From Altericroceibacterium indicum (lineage in GTDB: Bacteria > Pseudomonadota > Alphaproteobacteria > Sphingomonadales > Sphingomonadaceae), in NCBI RefSeq assembly GCF_009828105.1, contig NZ_WTYQ01000001.1, forward strand, positions 806,001 to 870,000: a stretch of DNA of 64,000 nucleotides. Direction: 5' to 3'. Below are positions 36,535 through 46,613 of this stretch, piece by piece. Made by a program: the position numbers and the translations under genes. The stretch's first letter is position 1, and each line of letters begins with the position of its first letter. A model generated the notes under the pieces. The model was not told the origin of the DNA, did not search any database, and saw only the letters and a list, made by a program, of their open reading frames with translations.

Positions 36535-37635
36535 ATGGGATTCCGCTGCGGGATCGTTGGCTTGCCCAATGTCGGCAAATCAACTCTTTTCAACGCTCTG
36601 ACTGAAACGCAGGCCGCTCAGGCCGCAAATTACCCTTTCTGCACGATTGAGCCGAATGTGGGCCAGGTCGCCGTACCTGATCCGCGCCTGGATCAGATTG
36701 CTGCGATTTCCGGCTCTGCCAAAATCATTCCGACACAGCTTGCCTTTGTGGACATTGCCGGATTGGTCAAAGGTGCTAGTCAGGGCGAAGGACTTGGCAA
36801 TCAGTTCCTCGGTAACATTCGCGAGGTCGACGCCATCGTCCACGTTCTGCGCTGCTTTGAAGATGATGATGTTCAGCATGTCGCTAATAAGGTTGACCCT
36901 CTGGCCGATGCCGAAGTGGTCGAAACCGAACTGATGCTGTCAGATCTGGAAAGCCTTGAAAAACGCGTTCCGGCAGCTGAAAAGCGCGCCAAGAGCGGCG
37001 ATAAAGAATCCAAGATCATCGCCAGCGTGCTGGGGCAAGCACTGGAACTGCTGCGTGAAGGCAAGCCTGCCCGCCTCACCCAACCCAAGGATGATGAAGA
37101 AGAACGGCTCTTCTCGCAGGCCCAGCTCCTTACGGCAAAGCCCGTGCTCTATGTCTGCAATGTCGCAGAAGGCGATGCAGCCAAAGGCAATGAACTGTCT
37201 GCCAAAGTGTTCGAAAAAGCCGCCGCTGAAGGCGCGCAGGCAGTGGTTGTGTCAGCCGCGATCGAATCCGAACTGGTGACAATGGAACCGGAAGACCGTC
37301 AGGAATTTCTGGCTGAACTTGGCCTTGAAGAAAGTGGCCTCGCCCGTGTGATCCGTGCTGGCTACACACTGCTCGGCCTCCAGACCTTCTTCACCTGCGG
37401 CCCCAAAGAAGCCCGCGCATGGACCGTGCATAAAGGGGCCAAGGCCCCGCAGGCCGCTGGCGAAATCCACACGGATTTTGAAAAAGGCTTTATTCGCGCT
37501 GAAACCATTGGCTTTGAGGATTACATCACGCTGGGTGGCGAATCCGGTGCCCGCGAAGCTGGAAAGCTGCGCCAGGAAGGCAAGGAATATGTCGTGCATG
37601 ATGGTGATATCATGCTGTTCAAGTTCAATGTCTGA
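36535..37635 (+). CDS. ychF: YchF/OLA1 family ribosome-binding ATPase
   Basis: A 366-residue P-loop protein of the Obg-related YchF family, which prefers ATP. It opens MGFRCGIVGLPNVGKSTLFNAL, with the P-loop GLPNVGKST; FVDIAGLVKGASQGEGLGNQFL is the switch region; NVAEGD replaces NKxD-type base recognition (the NxxE form linked to ATP use); the C-terminal TGS domain ends YVVHDGDIMLFKFNV. The ATG at 36535 has a GAGGAAATGATATC leader; an earlier frame start crosses the terminator. Commonly follows pth, as here. Confidence 0.96.
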   Translation: MGFRCGIVGLPNVGKSTLFNALTETQAAQAANYPFCTIEPNVGQVAVPDPRLDQIAAISGSAKIIPTQLAFVDIAGLVKGASQGEGLGNQFLGNIREVDAIVHVLRCFEDDDVQHVANKVDPLADAEVVETELMLSDLESLEKRVPAAEKRAKSGDKESKIIASVLGQALELLREGKPARLTQPKDDEEERLFSQAQLLTAKPVLYVCNVAEGDAAKGNELSAKVFEKAAAEGAQAVVVSAAIESELVTMEPEDRQEFLAELGLEESGLARVIRAGYTLLGLQTFFTCGPKEARAWTVHKGAKAPQAAGEIHTDFEKGFIRAETIGFEDYITLGGESGAREAGKLRQEGKEYVVHDGDIMLFKFNV

Positions 37636-37666
37636 GCCAAAAAACCAACGGCTTTAAGTCAAAGAA

Positions 37667-37703
37667 AAAGGGCGCGGAAACCGAAGTTTCCGCGCCCTTT
37701 CTG
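37667..37703. terminator. Bidirectional terminator between ychF and the TPR gene
   Basis: AAAGGGCGCGGAAA pairs perfectly with TTTCCGCGCCCTTT (14 bp, 6-base loop), with A-rich left and T-rich right flanks. It separates two convergent genes. Confidence 0.9.
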
Positions 37704-37728
37704 TTACGTCAGCTTAAACCCGTGAGGC

Positions 37729-39063
37729 TTATGTGGCTGGCGTTGCAGCCGGAGCTGGAGCCGCAGCCGGCTTCGTTCCGCCATTGGCCTGAACATCAGC
37801 ATAAACGCTCCACATTTCAGCAATCGGAGCCCGTGCGCCGGTTACCTTGGCAAGCGTTGCCTTGCCTTCAGCATATTTGCCTTCTTCGATCTGGGAGATA
37901 CCGAGACGTGTCAGAACACGTTCATTATCCACGCCGCCTTTTTGAAGGGCAAGCTGATACATCTTTTCTGCATTCGCATAATCATCGAATGACAGGAATG
38001 TATCTGCAACACCGCGAGCCGTCACACCATTGGCAGACTTCTGCGCATCGCTCACCAATTTGGGTGCTTCCTTGCGATCGTCTGCCGCACGGCTTTCAGC
38101 AATGCTCTTGGCTTCAGTGAAGTAGGTTTCCGTCGAAGAAACCGTTCCTGCCTTCATGCCCTTATCAAGCAAAGAAAGGACTTCATTCGACATCATGCGC
38201 GGATCAGCAGCTTCGATATAATCGATATAGTCGCGCTGTGTCGTCAATGTGTCGGTGGCACGCATCAGACGAAGGAAATCAAGCGAAGCCTGATCATCAA
38301 AGTCATGTGTCGCACGGACAACCTGCAGGCCGTTCAGCCAATTCTGCTGCGTCGGATCATTCTCGATCAGCATACGCGACAGATCAACGCTGGCGTCTGG
38401 AAGCTTGTTTTCATACGCTACCTTGAGGCCGCGCAGGAGCCAGTTGTCAGGAACTGTCTGACCAGCAGCCTTGCGAGCATTCACAACCTTTTCAAGGTAA
38501 GCAATACCTTCATTGGCGTTGCCTTCAGCGAAATAGCTTTCAACAATCAACCCTTCCGGGTCGTTTTCAGTATAGCCCTGGTCAATAGCAGCCTGCAATG
38601 CAGTGCGCGCAGCGGCATAATCTTTCGCCTGATAGGCAAGATTGCCAACATAGAACTGGAACTGGCCGACCTGTTCAGCTGGAACCTTGCCGCTTTTCAG
38701 CATCATTTCAAGGCCTTGACGCTGCAAGGCAGGGTCCTGGGTCTTGCTGCCCATACTGAGGATCAGCTGTCCGGCTGCAAAACGGTCATCTTCTGTTTCA
38801 ACGGCTGCAACAACTGCTGGGATATTGGCCTTCTGGGCACCAACATCAGCACCTTCAGCGTTTACGGCATCGGCAACAGGCGAATAGGCTGCGACAAAGC
38901 CCTTCGAATAATTCTGTTTAGCAGCTTTGGCTGGCTTTTCTTTTGCATAAGCCGGGGTCGCGATCCCGGATGCAGCAACGAGCGTTCCACTGGCCAATGC
39001 AGCGGCCAAAGCAAATTTGGAACCGAAACGTTTCCGGCTTGCGGGAAGGGACTTGCGAAGCAT
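37729..39063 (-). CDS. Exported TPR-like repeat protein
   Basis: A 444-residue protein with a signal peptide (cleavage near AYA-KE, residue 40), preceded by an AGGAGAGAG ribosome site. The mature part is almost all alpha-helix with degenerate tetratricopeptide repeats (FYVGNLAYQAKDYAAARTALQAAIDQGY, LLRGLKVAYENKLPDASVDL, SFDDYANAEKMYQLALQKGG, RLGISQIEEGKYAEGKATL; each given in part). It ends in an Ala/Pro-rich tail. Probably a periplasmic scaffold protein; no partner can be named. Opposite gyrA across 278 bases. Confidence 0.85.
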   Translation of the reverse strand: MLRKSLPASRKRFGSKFALAAALASGTLVAASGIATPAYAKEKPAKAAKQNYSKGFVAAYSPVADAVNAEGADVGAQKANIPAVVAAVETEDDRFAAGQLILSMGSKTQDPALQRQGLEMMLKSGKVPAEQVGQFQFYVGNLAYQAKDYAAARTALQAAIDQGYTENDPEGLIVESYFAEGNANEGIAYLEKVVNARKAAGQTVPDNWLLRGLKVAYENKLPDASVDLSRMLIENDPTQQNWLNGLQVVRATHDFDDQASLDFLRLMRATDTLTTQRDYIDYIEAADPRMMSNEVLSLLDKGMKAGTVSSTETYFTEAKSIAESRAADDRKEAPKLVSDAQKSANGVTARGVADTFLSFDDYANAEKMYQLALQKGGVDNERVLTRLGISQIEEGKYAEGKATLAKVTGARAPIAEMWSVYADVQANGGTKPAAAPAPAATPAT

Positions 39064-39341
39064 TCAACTCTCTCCTGTAAGGATTACGGTGTATACCCAA
39101 TTACGGTTTCGCGTCTGGTCTAGTGCCGGGTCGCGACGAATTTTGCAAATGCGTTATATATTTTTGCAACTGAACGCCTTTTGAACGCTATTTCAGCGCT
39201 TTTTCTCCCTAACCCGGCTAAAATGTGGATAAGGCATAGGTTTTACCACCACAAACACATGATCGACTGGCCTCAGGCGAGCCTATGGCCTAGGGTCGAC
39301 GATCATATTTCATTGGCAATAATGAAGGTAGATTTCCGCTT

Positions 39342-42131
39342 GTGAGCGACAGCAGCGATATTATTCTCCCGCCGGAAGAACCAGCAGGTCACGAACTTAT
39401 CGACATCGTCGATGAGATGAAAACAAGCTATCTCGATTACGCGATGAGCGTGATCGTCTCCCGTGCGCTGCCCGATGTGCGTGATGGATTGAAGCCGGTA
39501 CATCGCCGCATTCTTTATGCCAGCCTTGAAGGCGGCTTCGTCTATAATAAGCCCTATCGCAAATCGTCGAAAATCGTCGGTGACGTGATGGGTAACTATC
39601 ACCCGCACGGCGATACGGCGATTTATGATGCCCTCGCCCGCATGACCCAGCCCTGGTCCATGCGTCTGCCGTTGATCGATGGCCAGGGTAACTTTGGTTC
39701 GATGGACCCTGATCCACCGGCTGCCATGCGTTACACCGAAGCGCGCCTTGGCAAGGTTACCATGGCCCTGCTCGATGATCTCGACAAAGACACGGTCGAT
39801 TTCGCTGACAACTATGATGGTTCACGGTCTGAACCCACCGTGCTGCCGGCCCGCTTCCCTAACCTTCTGGTAAACGGTTCTGGCGGTATTGCCGTGGGTA
39901 TGGCCACCAATATTCCGCCACATAACCTTGGCGAAGTGATCAATGGCTGCCTCGCTTTCATGGATCGCCCGGACATCACCTCGGAAGAATTGTTCGAGAT
40001 CATTCCTGGCCCTGACTTCCCGACAGCGCCGCTGATCCTCGGCTCTGCTGGTGCGCGTTCAGCCTATACGACAGGTCGCGGTTCAGTGTTGCAGCGCTGC
40101 CGCCATGAGATTGAAGAAAATCGCGGTGAAAAGCGCGCGATTGTGCTCACCTCCATTCCCTATCAGGTGGGCAAGTCCAATCTGGTGGAAAAGATCGCCG
40201 AAGCCGCCAAGGACAAGCGGATTGAAGGCATTTCCGATATTCGCGATGAAAGTTCACGCGAAGGTATGCGCGTGGTCATCGACCTCAAGCGCGATGCCAC
40301 ACCGGAAGTCGTGTTGAACCAGGTGTGGCGGCACACCCCTGCCCAATCGAGCTTCCCGGCCAATATGCTCGCCATTCGCGGTGGGCGTCCAGAAGTCTTC
40401 GATCTGCGCGGCTTTATTGAAGCCTTCATTCACTTCCGTGAAGAAGTCATCACCCGCCGCACCAAATATGAACTGCGCAAGGCGCGTGAACGCGCGCATA
40501 TCTTGCTCGGTCTGGTTGTCGCGGTGTCGAACCTCGATGAAGTTGTTGCCATCATTCGCGGCTCACCCAATCCGGCGGAAGCGCGGGCAAAACTGTCCCG
40601 TCGCGAATGGCCGATTGGTGACATCGCGCAATATATCCGCCTCGTGGAAGCGATTGAGCCTGATGCCGAACAGACCGGTGGCACCTATCGCCTGTCTGAT
40701 CGTCAGGTCCGCGCCATCCTCGATCTGCGCCTGCATCGCCTCACCGCACTGGGCCGCGATGAAATTGGTGATGAGCTCAAAACACTCTCCATTGCGATTG
40801 AAGAATATCTCTCGATCCTCGGCGATATCGACAAGCTCTATGGCGTGATGCGTGATGAGCTGGTTGAAATCCGCGACAATTACGCGACCCCTCGTGTCTC
40901 CGAAATCGCGCCTGCCTGGGATGGTTTGGAAGACGAAGACCTGATCGAACGCGGCGACATGGTCGTCACCGTAACGATGGACGGCTATATTAAGCGCACG
41001 CCGCTTTCTACTTTCCGGGCGCAAAACCGAGGTGGTAAAGGCCGTTCTGGCATGTCCACGAAGGATGAGGATGCGGTGAGCGAAATGTTCGTCACCAGCA
41101 GCCACAATCCAGTGCTGTTCTTCTCCACTGCAGGCAAGGTTTACCGCCTCAAGGTCTGGAAATTGCCGGAAGGCGGCCCGGCAACGCGTGGCCGGCCGAT
41201 TATCAATCTCCTGCCTTCGCTTGAAACGGGGGAAACCATCGCCGCTGTTCTACCGCTGCCGGAAGATGAGGAAAGCTGGGGGGCGCTGAACGTCGTCTTC
41301 GCAACCGCCAAGGGCAATGTCCGCCGTAACTCCATGGATGCTTTCGCCAATATTCCGTCCAACGGGAAGCTGGCGATGCGCTTTGAAGATGAAAGCGAAG
41401 ATCGCCTGATTGGCGTGGCCCTGCTCGACTCCACTGATGACGTGCTGCTCGCCTCACGCAATGGCAAGGCTATCCGCTTTGCCGGAACCGACATTCGCGA
41501 ATTCCAATCCCGTACCTCCACCGGTGTGCGCGGCATGAATTTGAAGGATGGCGACGAGGTGGTTTCGCTCTCGATCCTCCATCGCGTGGGGACTGAAAGT
41601 GAAGAGCGGGAAGAATATCTCCGCTTCGCACCATGGAAGGGTGAAAAAGAAGGCGAGCCAACGCTTGCGCCGGAACGCTTTGAGGAGTTGGCTGAGAAGG
41701 AACAGTTCATCCTCACGGTCTGCGCCAATGGGTATGGCAAGCTCTCTTCCGCCTATGAATATCGCCGCATTGGCCGTGGTGGCCAGGGTATCGTCAATAT
41801 CGACAATATCCGCCGCAATGGCCCCGTTGTCGCGAGCTTTAACGCCACCAAGCAGCATCAGCTTATGCTGGTGACCAATCAGGCCAAGCTCATCCGTATA
41901 GGTCTGGATACGATGCGCGTCATCGGCCGCAGTAGTGCTGGCGTCCGCCTGTTCAATGTTGGCAAGGATGAATTCGTCGTCAGCGCAGTGCGCATTGACG
42001 AAGAAGAAGCGCCTGAAAACGAAGCAGAAGAAGCTATCGTTGAAGAAATGGTAGCAGGCGATAGCCCTGAAACCGCGCCGCACACGACGATGGACCGTGA
42101 TGAACCTCTGGGGGATGACGAGGAAGACTGA
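39342..42131 (+). CDS. gyrA: DNA gyrase subunit A
   Basis: A 929-residue gyrase A, starting with GTG. The breakage-reunion domain has ALPDVRDGLKPVHRRILYA, the quinolone region HPHGDTAIYDALARM (Thr92 and Asp96 at the E. coli 83 and 87 positions, both drug-susceptible types) and the catalytic Tyr131 in AMRYTEARL. The C-terminal beta-pinwheel contains the GyrA box as QNRGGKGRSG, which distinguishes it from ParC. The acidic tail is long (VDEEEAPENEAEE). It introduces negative supercoils with GyrB. A terminator-like hairpin follows at 42166. Confidence 0.96.
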   Translation: MSDSSDIILPPEEPAGHELIDIVDEMKTSYLDYAMSVIVSRALPDVRDGLKPVHRRILYASLEGGFVYNKPYRKSSKIVGDVMGNYHPHGDTAIYDALARMTQPWSMRLPLIDGQGNFGSMDPDPPAAMRYTEARLGKVTMALLDDLDKDTVDFADNYDGSRSEPTVLPARFPNLLVNGSGGIAVGMATNIPPHNLGEVINGCLAFMDRPDITSEELFEIIPGPDFPTAPLILGSAGARSAYTTGRGSVLQRCRHEIEENRGEKRAIVLTSIPYQVGKSNLVEKIAEAAKDKRIEGISDIRDESSREGMRVVIDLKRDATPEVVLNQVWRHTPAQSSFPANMLAIRGGRPEVFDLRGFIEAFIHFREEVITRRTKYELRKARERAHILLGLVVAVSNLDEVVAIIRGSPNPAEARAKLSRREWPIGDIAQYIRLVEAIEPDAEQTGGTYRLSDRQVRAILDLRLHRLTALGRDEIGDELKTLSIAIEEYLSILGDIDKLYGVMRDELVEIRDNYATPRVSEIAPAWDGLEDEDLIERGDMVVTVTMDGYIKRTPLSTFRAQNRGGKGRSGMSTKDEDAVSEMFVTSSHNPVLFFSTAGKVYRLKVWKLPEGGPATRGRPIINLLPSLETGETIAAVLPLPEDEESWGALNVVFATAKGNVRRNSMDAFANIPSNGKLAMRFEDESEDRLIGVALLDSTDDVLLASRNGKAIRFAGTDIREFQSRTSTGVRGMNLKDGDEVVSLSILHRVGTESEEREEYLRFAPWKGEKEGEPTLAPERFEELAEKEQFILTVCANGYGKLSSAYEYRRIGRGGQGIVNIDNIRRNGPVVASFNATKQHQLMLVTNQAKLIRIGLDTMRVIGRSSAGVRLFNVGKDEFVVSAVRIDEEEAPENEAEEAIVEEMVAGDSPETAPHTTMDRDEPLGDDEED

Positions 42132-42165
42132 GTTTTTCCTAAAACCCTATTGTGTGAATGAAGAT

Positions 42166-42207
42166 CAGCCCTGCCCGTCCTATCCGACTGGCGGGGCTGA
42201 TTATTTT
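42166..42207 (+). terminator. Probable intrinsic terminator of gyrA
   Basis: CAGCCCTGCC (42166-42175) pairs with GGCGGGGCTG (42190-42199) with one G-U pair, followed by ATTATTTT. Confidence 0.65.
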
Positions 42208-42291
42208 GCAGAATGGGGCATGCATCACCCGCTGTAAAATGGGCCAAACTCCGCAAATTCGCATAACAAGCGCAAAACTCCATCAGAGCTA

Positions 42292-42314
42292 TTGCAAGTT
42301 ATTATCATTATACT
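42292..42314 (+). promoter_or_regulatory. Fur-type iron operator candidate
   Basis: TTGCAAGTTATTATCATTA lies 35-58 bases before the TonB receptor ATG and resembles the GATAATGATAATCATTATC-type and TGCAA-type Fur sites of alphaproteobacteria. The identity is partial and by eye only, but the position and the receptor type fit iron repression. Confidence 0.5.
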
Positions 42315-42316
42315 AA

Positions 42317-42345
42317 GAGCCCTCCCATGACATCAGGAAGGGCTC
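42317..42345 (+). promoter_or_regulatory. Hairpin covering the ribosome site of the TonB receptor gene
   Basis: GAGCCCT (42317-42323) pairs with AGGGCTC (42339-42345). The right arm contains part of the AGGAAGGG ribosome site that precedes the ATG at 42350, so the site could be occluded in the mRNA. Confidence 0.45.
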
Positions 42346-42349
42346 ATAC

Positions 42350-44419
42350 ATGAAACATCTTCGCATCATCGCATTGGCTGGAACTGCGCTAGCCACCCTG
42401 AACACCGGGAGTGCTTTTGCCGAAGACGCAAGCGCTGACGCTTCTGCCGATCGCGACACAATCATCGTGACAGGCGCAAAAGCGGAACAGACATTCGCTG
42501 GCACCAAAACCGAAACTCCGCTGATCGAAACACCGCAGCCGATTAGCGTGGTCACGGCTGATATGTACCAGGATCAGGGGGCCATCACGATTAGCGATAC
42601 GGTGCGCTATACCGCCGGAATCGACACTGCAACTTATGGCCGGGACACCCGTACCGATGGCTTCGCCATTCGCGGCATCAGCGCTCTGCAATTCCGCGAC
42701 GGTATGCGCGATATCTTCTCTTATTACGCCAGCATCACCGCTGACCCCTATAATTTCTCCCGCGTCGAAGTTGTACGTGGCCCGGCATCTGTTTTGTTCG
42801 GACAAGGCTCGATAGGCGGGATCGTCAATCTCGTTTCTAAAACGCCCTACTTTGAAGCCGGGGAAGAGGTGTCAGCGACTTATGGCAGCCACAATCGTAA
42901 GGAAATCAGCGCCGATCTCAATGTTCCTCTGAACGATACACTGGCCGTGCGGCTGGTCGGCAAGGCCCGTGATGCAGATACGCATGTAGATTATGTGCCG
43001 GATGACCGGGTGATGTTTGCACCTTCCATCCGCTGGCAGCCGACACCCGATACAGATATCACGCTGATGGGGCTCTATCAGGAAGATGATAGCGGCTCGA
43101 CATCGCAATTTCTGCCCATCATCGGGACATTGAAGCCCAATGGCGACAAGCCTCGTCTCGCCAATTCAACCTTTGTCGGAAAGCCCGGCTGGGATCGCTA
43201 TGATGGTCGGTTGTTGCAAGGCGGTGGCAACATCACCCACCGCTTTAGCGATGCAGTGCAACTGAGCCTTAAGGCGCGCTATATTGATAGCGACGTGGAT
43301 TATCGCACACATTATCCTAACAGTTACAGCAATCCGACAAACCCTTACGTGGCTGGTAGCGATGGTCGACTTATTAGCCTTACAGCGAGTAATAGCCCTG
43401 CCCGGCTGAATGTCTTCTCGACCGACAACAACCTTCAGTTCCATTTTAACACCGGCGCAGCCGTGAAACATACGCTGCTGACAGGCATCGACTATTCCTG
43501 GAACAAGGTTCGCCAAAAAGCGGCATACACGTCCAATATCATTGACCTTTACGACATTGATCGCAGTTCCATCGCCACCCCGGAAGTGACAGGGGACTGG
43601 AATTCAACATCGCAAAAGCAGCTTGGCTTCTACGTGCAGGACCAGATCCGGCTGTGGGATCGCGTCTCAACAGTCTTCGGCTTTCGCCGTGACCATGTGA
43701 CTGATTCTGCCGGCAATGAGTATAATGCCTCAACCTTCCGGGCAGGCATTATCGGTGAGCTGGTGGCAGGAATCTCGCCATTCTTCAGCTATACTGAGAG
43801 CTTCCAGCCTATTAGCGGCACACTGTCCAATGGTTCACCGTTCAAACCGCAACGTGGCACGCAATATGAAACAGGCATCAAATGGCAGCCTGAAGATAAC
43901 ACGCTGGTCACGGTCACAGGTTTTTACATCAAGGAAAGCAACCGCCCGATCAGCGATCCGGCCAATCCGCTGTTTCAGATACAGGCCGGTGAACTCACCA
44001 CCAGAGGCGTAGAATTCGAAGCCACCCATCGCTTGCCGGGCAATTTCGATCTGCTGGTGAACTACGCCTATAATAAGGTGAAGGTCAGTGACACGGCTAG
44101 CTTCAACTATCTGCCGAGAAATTCCGCTTCGATCTGGTCCACCAAAACTATCGCACTAAAGGATGACCTCTCACTTCGTTTTGGCGGGGGCGTGCGTTAT
44201 GTCGGCAAGAAGGATTCCATCAGCCCTATCTGGACGATCACCACTGATGATGTCACCTTGGTCGATGCTTTGGCAGAACTTTCATGGCAAAACTGGAGCT
44301 TGCGGGTCAATGCTACCAATCTGTTGAACAAGAATTATTACGCATCATGCCTTGCACGTGGCGATTGTTTCGTTGGCGAACCACGCAATATCATGGGCAC
44401 GATCAGCTATAAATTCTAA
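42350..44419 (+). CDS. TonB-dependent siderophore receptor
   Basis: A 689-residue outer-membrane receptor. Signal peptide 1-24 (SAFA-ED), TonB-box-like DTIIVTG near 36, plug domain with TPQPISVVTADMYQDQ, RGISALQFRDGMR, VEVVRGPASVLFGQGSIGG (the plug signature), then a 22-strand-type beta-barrel ending in the aromatic SYKF. The TPQPISVV...RDGMR pattern is that of the FhuA/FpvA siderophore group. A Fur-like site and an occluding hairpin precede it, in line with iron control. The ligand is not identifiable; no siderophore biosynthesis or ABC importer genes are close. Bounded by terminators on both sides. Confidence 0.88.
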   Translation: MKHLRIIALAGTALATLNTGSAFAEDASADASADRDTIIVTGAKAEQTFAGTKTETPLIETPQPISVVTADMYQDQGAITISDTVRYTAGIDTATYGRDTRTDGFAIRGISALQFRDGMRDIFSYYASITADPYNFSRVEVVRGPASVLFGQGSIGGIVNLVSKTPYFEAGEEVSATYGSHNRKEISADLNVPLNDTLAVRLVGKARDADTHVDYVPDDRVMFAPSIRWQPTPDTDITLMGLYQEDDSGSTSQFLPIIGTLKPNGDKPRLANSTFVGKPGWDRYDGRLLQGGGNITHRFSDAVQLSLKARYIDSDVDYRTHYPNSYSNPTNPYVAGSDGRLISLTASNSPARLNVFSTDNNLQFHFNTGAAVKHTLLTGIDYSWNKVRQKAAYTSNIIDLYDIDRSSIATPEVTGDWNSTSQKQLGFYVQDQIRLWDRVSTVFGFRRDHVTDSAGNEYNASTFRAGIIGELVAGISPFFSYTESFQPISGTLSNGSPFKPQRGTQYETGIKWQPEDNTLVTVTGFYIKESNRPISDPANPLFQIQAGELTTRGVEFEATHRLPGNFDLLVNYAYNKVKVSDTASFNYLPRNSASIWSTKTIALKDDLSLRFGGGVRYVGKKDSISPIWTITTDDVTLVDALAELSWQNWSLRVNATNLLNKNYYASCLARGDCFVGEPRNIMGTISYKF

Positions 44420-44430
44420 CAATGGAAAGA

Positions 44431-44464
44431 GAGGCGGGTGTGATCAGAAGCGCCCGCCTCTTCA
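44431..44464. terminator. Terminator between TonB receptor and yhhN-like gene
   Basis: GAGGCGGG (44431-44438) pairs with CCCGCCTC (44453-44460), with AAAGA on the left and TTCATT on the right; it can act for both convergent genes. Confidence 0.7.
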
Positions 44465-45145
44465 TTAATGTGTGCGGACCACCCGCAATTGCGGTTCACG
44501 CTTGCGCATACTCTGGATCACCCCGGTGCAGATCAGAAACTGTCCGAGGTAATAGATTGGCCAGACGAAAATCTCTGTTGCAGCGCTGGTCGCCAATGGT
44601 CCCATTCCTGCAATAATGAGCAGATGTGAGAGGAGGACCAGAACCGCCCCTGCCCCCACACGGTAACGCGGAAAATTGCTCGCCCATGCTGCTGCGGCCA
44701 TCGCGCCAAGAGTCAGGCCATAGAGCACAAAAGAGGTGGAGGAGGCCCGATCCACCGGCAGCAGCCAGCACACCAGTGGCGTGATAACCAGCAGCGCGAT
44801 GCACACGGCCTTTTGCGACTGGGCCATGACCGCCCGCCGATGGCGCAAATAGAGGCCTATCGCAAAGAGGAAGCCGCCAAAAAACAGCCATGCTGCGACT
44901 TCCGTATCGATCAGCAAGACCATGTCACCCGCCGCGCCAAAGCCCATTACCCAGGCCACAAGGCGGGCATCTGCACCGGGGTGCCGCCAATAAGCATAGA
45001 GCGCCAACAGCCCAACGGCCGCGCCCTTCAGCGGGATCAGATACATCTCCGGGATTGGCTCAAAGCGCAGATAATAAAAGGCAAGCGCCACTGCGATGCT
45101 CGCAAGCAGAATGGGCCGTTTTTCAGATAAAGCGCGTTTGGGCAT
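44465..45145 (-). CDS. YhhN family membrane protein (lysoplasmalogenase-like)
   Basis: A 226-residue protein with about seven to eight transmembrane segments. Conserved YhhN/TMEM86 features: [12 protein letters not shown] in helix 2-3, [15 protein letters not shown] and the [26 protein letters not shown] block. Animal TMEM86 and some bacterial members hydrolyse the vinyl-ether bond of lysoplasmalogens; no activity is proven for this subgroup. A strong GGAGGAACTG site precedes the ATG. Divergent from trmFO with 95 bases between. Confidence 0.82.
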   Translation of the reverse strand: MPKRALSEKRPILLASIAVALAFYYLRFEPIPEMYLIPLKGAAVGLLALYAYWRHPGADARLVAWVMGFGAAGDMVLLIDTEVAAWLFFGGFLFAIGLYLRHRRAVMAQSQKAVCIALLVITPLVCWLLPVDRASSTSFVLYGLTLGAMAAAAWASNFPRYRVGAGAVLVLLSHLLIIAGMGPLATSAATEIFVWPIYYLGQFLICTGVIQSMRKREPQLRVVRTH

Positions 45146-45240
45146 CAGTTCCTCCGAAATGCTTCATGCGGCTTTGCTCTCCCGCGCGCAAGACGCCTGA
45201 AGGCTTGGCCGAAAGGCTGCGGCACACTATAGGCTGCGGC

Positions 45241-46608
45241 ATGACACATCAGGTCCATATTATCGGTGGCGGTCTCGCCGGAAGTGAAGCAGCTTGGCAA
45301 TTGGCCCAGCGCGGGATCAAGGTCCGCCTGTCCGAAATGCGCGGAGGCGGTGAACGCACGGCGGCCCATCAAGGCGATGCGCTGGCGGAACTCGTCTGCT
45401 CCAATTCCTTCCGCTCCGATGATGATGAAAAGAATGCCGTTGGCCTGCTGCACCATGAAATGCGGCGGCTCGATTCGATCATCATGGGTGCGGCTGAAGT
45501 GGGCCGCGTGCCTGCTGGCTCTGCCCTTGCGGTGGACCGCGATGTCTTTTCCGCCGAAGTGGAAAGGCGGCTTGGCGAACATCCCAATGTGGAAGTGGTA
45601 CGCGAAAAAATCGATACGCTACCCACTGAAGGCCTGACGATTGTTGCCACTGGCCCGCTGACGGCAGCATCACTGGCTGAAAGCATTGGCAAGGCAACGG
45701 GCGCGCAAAGCCTCGCCTTTTTCGATGCCATTGCCCCCATCGTGCATTACGACAGCATCGACATGTCAATCTGCTGGATGCAATCGCGTTGGGATAAGAA
45801 ATCCGGCCCCGGTAGCGAAGGCAAGGATTACATCAATTGCCCGATGAACAAGGAAGAATATTACGCCTTCCATAAGGGTTTGATGGAAGGCGAAAAAACC
45901 GAGTTCAAGGAATGGGAAAAGGACACGCCCTATTTCGATGGCTGTATGCCGATTGAAGTGATGGCCGAACGCGGGGTGGAAACCTTGCGCTTTGGCCCAA
46001 TGAAGCCGGTCGGCCTGGATGACCCGCGCACGGCAACGCCCGAATTTCCGCAAGGCCGCTGGCCCTATGCCGTGGTGCAATTGCGACAGGACAATAAGCT
46101 TGGCACGCTGTGGAATATGGTCGGCTTCCAGACGAAGCTGAAATATGCCGCGCAAGTTGAACTGTTTCGTACTATTCCGGGGCTTCAGAATGCTGAATTT
46201 GCCCGACTTGGCGGGCTTCACCGCAACACTTTCATCAATTCACCTGTGCTGCTCGATCGCCAGCTTCGCCTGAAAGGCGCGGAGCATATCCGTTTTGCCG
46301 GGCAGATCACGGGCTGCGAAGGTTATGTGGAAAGTTCAGCCATTGGCCTTATCACAGGGATGATGGCGGCGGCAGAATTGCAGGGCCGCGCATGGCGCTC
46401 ACCACCGCCCAGCAGCGCGATGGGTGCCCTTCTCTCCCATATTACTGGTGACGCAGAAGCGGAAACCTATCAGCCGATGAACGTCAATTTCGGTCTGTTT
46501 CCACCGATGCATGATGTCGGCAAGAAACAGCGCAAGGAGGCCTATACCAATCGCGGCAAGGCCGATTTCGGTGAATGGCTGCAATCCATGGAAAGCGTGC
46601 CTGCCTGA
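45241..46608 (+). CDS. trmFO: Folate-dependent tRNA (uracil-5-)-methyltransferase TrmFO
   Basis: A 455-residue FAD enzyme making 5-methyluridine at tRNA position 54 with methylene-tetrahydrofolate. ATG 45241 starts [18 protein letters not shown] with the dinucleotide-binding GGGLAGSE; further blocks are [37 protein letters not shown] with the catalytic Cys, and [16 protein letters not shown]. Longer in-frame ATGs upstream overlap the divergent yhhN-like gene and are rejected. It converges on the EF-hand gene, 5 bases away. Confidence 0.95.
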   Translation: MTHQVHIIGGGLAGSEAAWQLAQRGIKVRLSEMRGGGERTAAHQGDALAELVCSNSFRSDDDEKNAVGLLHHEMRRLDSIIMGAAEVGRVPAGSALAVDRDVFSAEVERRLGEHPNVEVVREKIDTLPTEGLTIVATGPLTAASLAESIGKATGAQSLAFFDAIAPIVHYDSIDMSICWMQSRWDKKSGPGSEGKDYINCPMNKEEYYAFHKGLMEGEKTEFKEWEKDTPYFDGCMPIEVMAERGVETLRFGPMKPVGLDDPRTATPEFPQGRWPYAVVQLRQDNKLGTLWNMVGFQTKLKYAAQVELFRTIPGLQNAEFARLGGLHRNTFINSPVLLDRQLRLKGAEHIRFAGQITGCEGYVESSAIGLITGMMAAAELQGRAWRSPPPSSAMGALLSHITGDAEAETYQPMNVNFGLFPPMHDVGKKQRKEAYTNRGKADFGEWLQSMESVPA

Positions 46609-46613
46609 TCCGG

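Noticed and set aside
39612-39638. gyrA Thr92 as a quinolone-resistance change
   Set aside because: Thr at this site is a normal susceptible variant in many bacteria, and Asp96 is intact.
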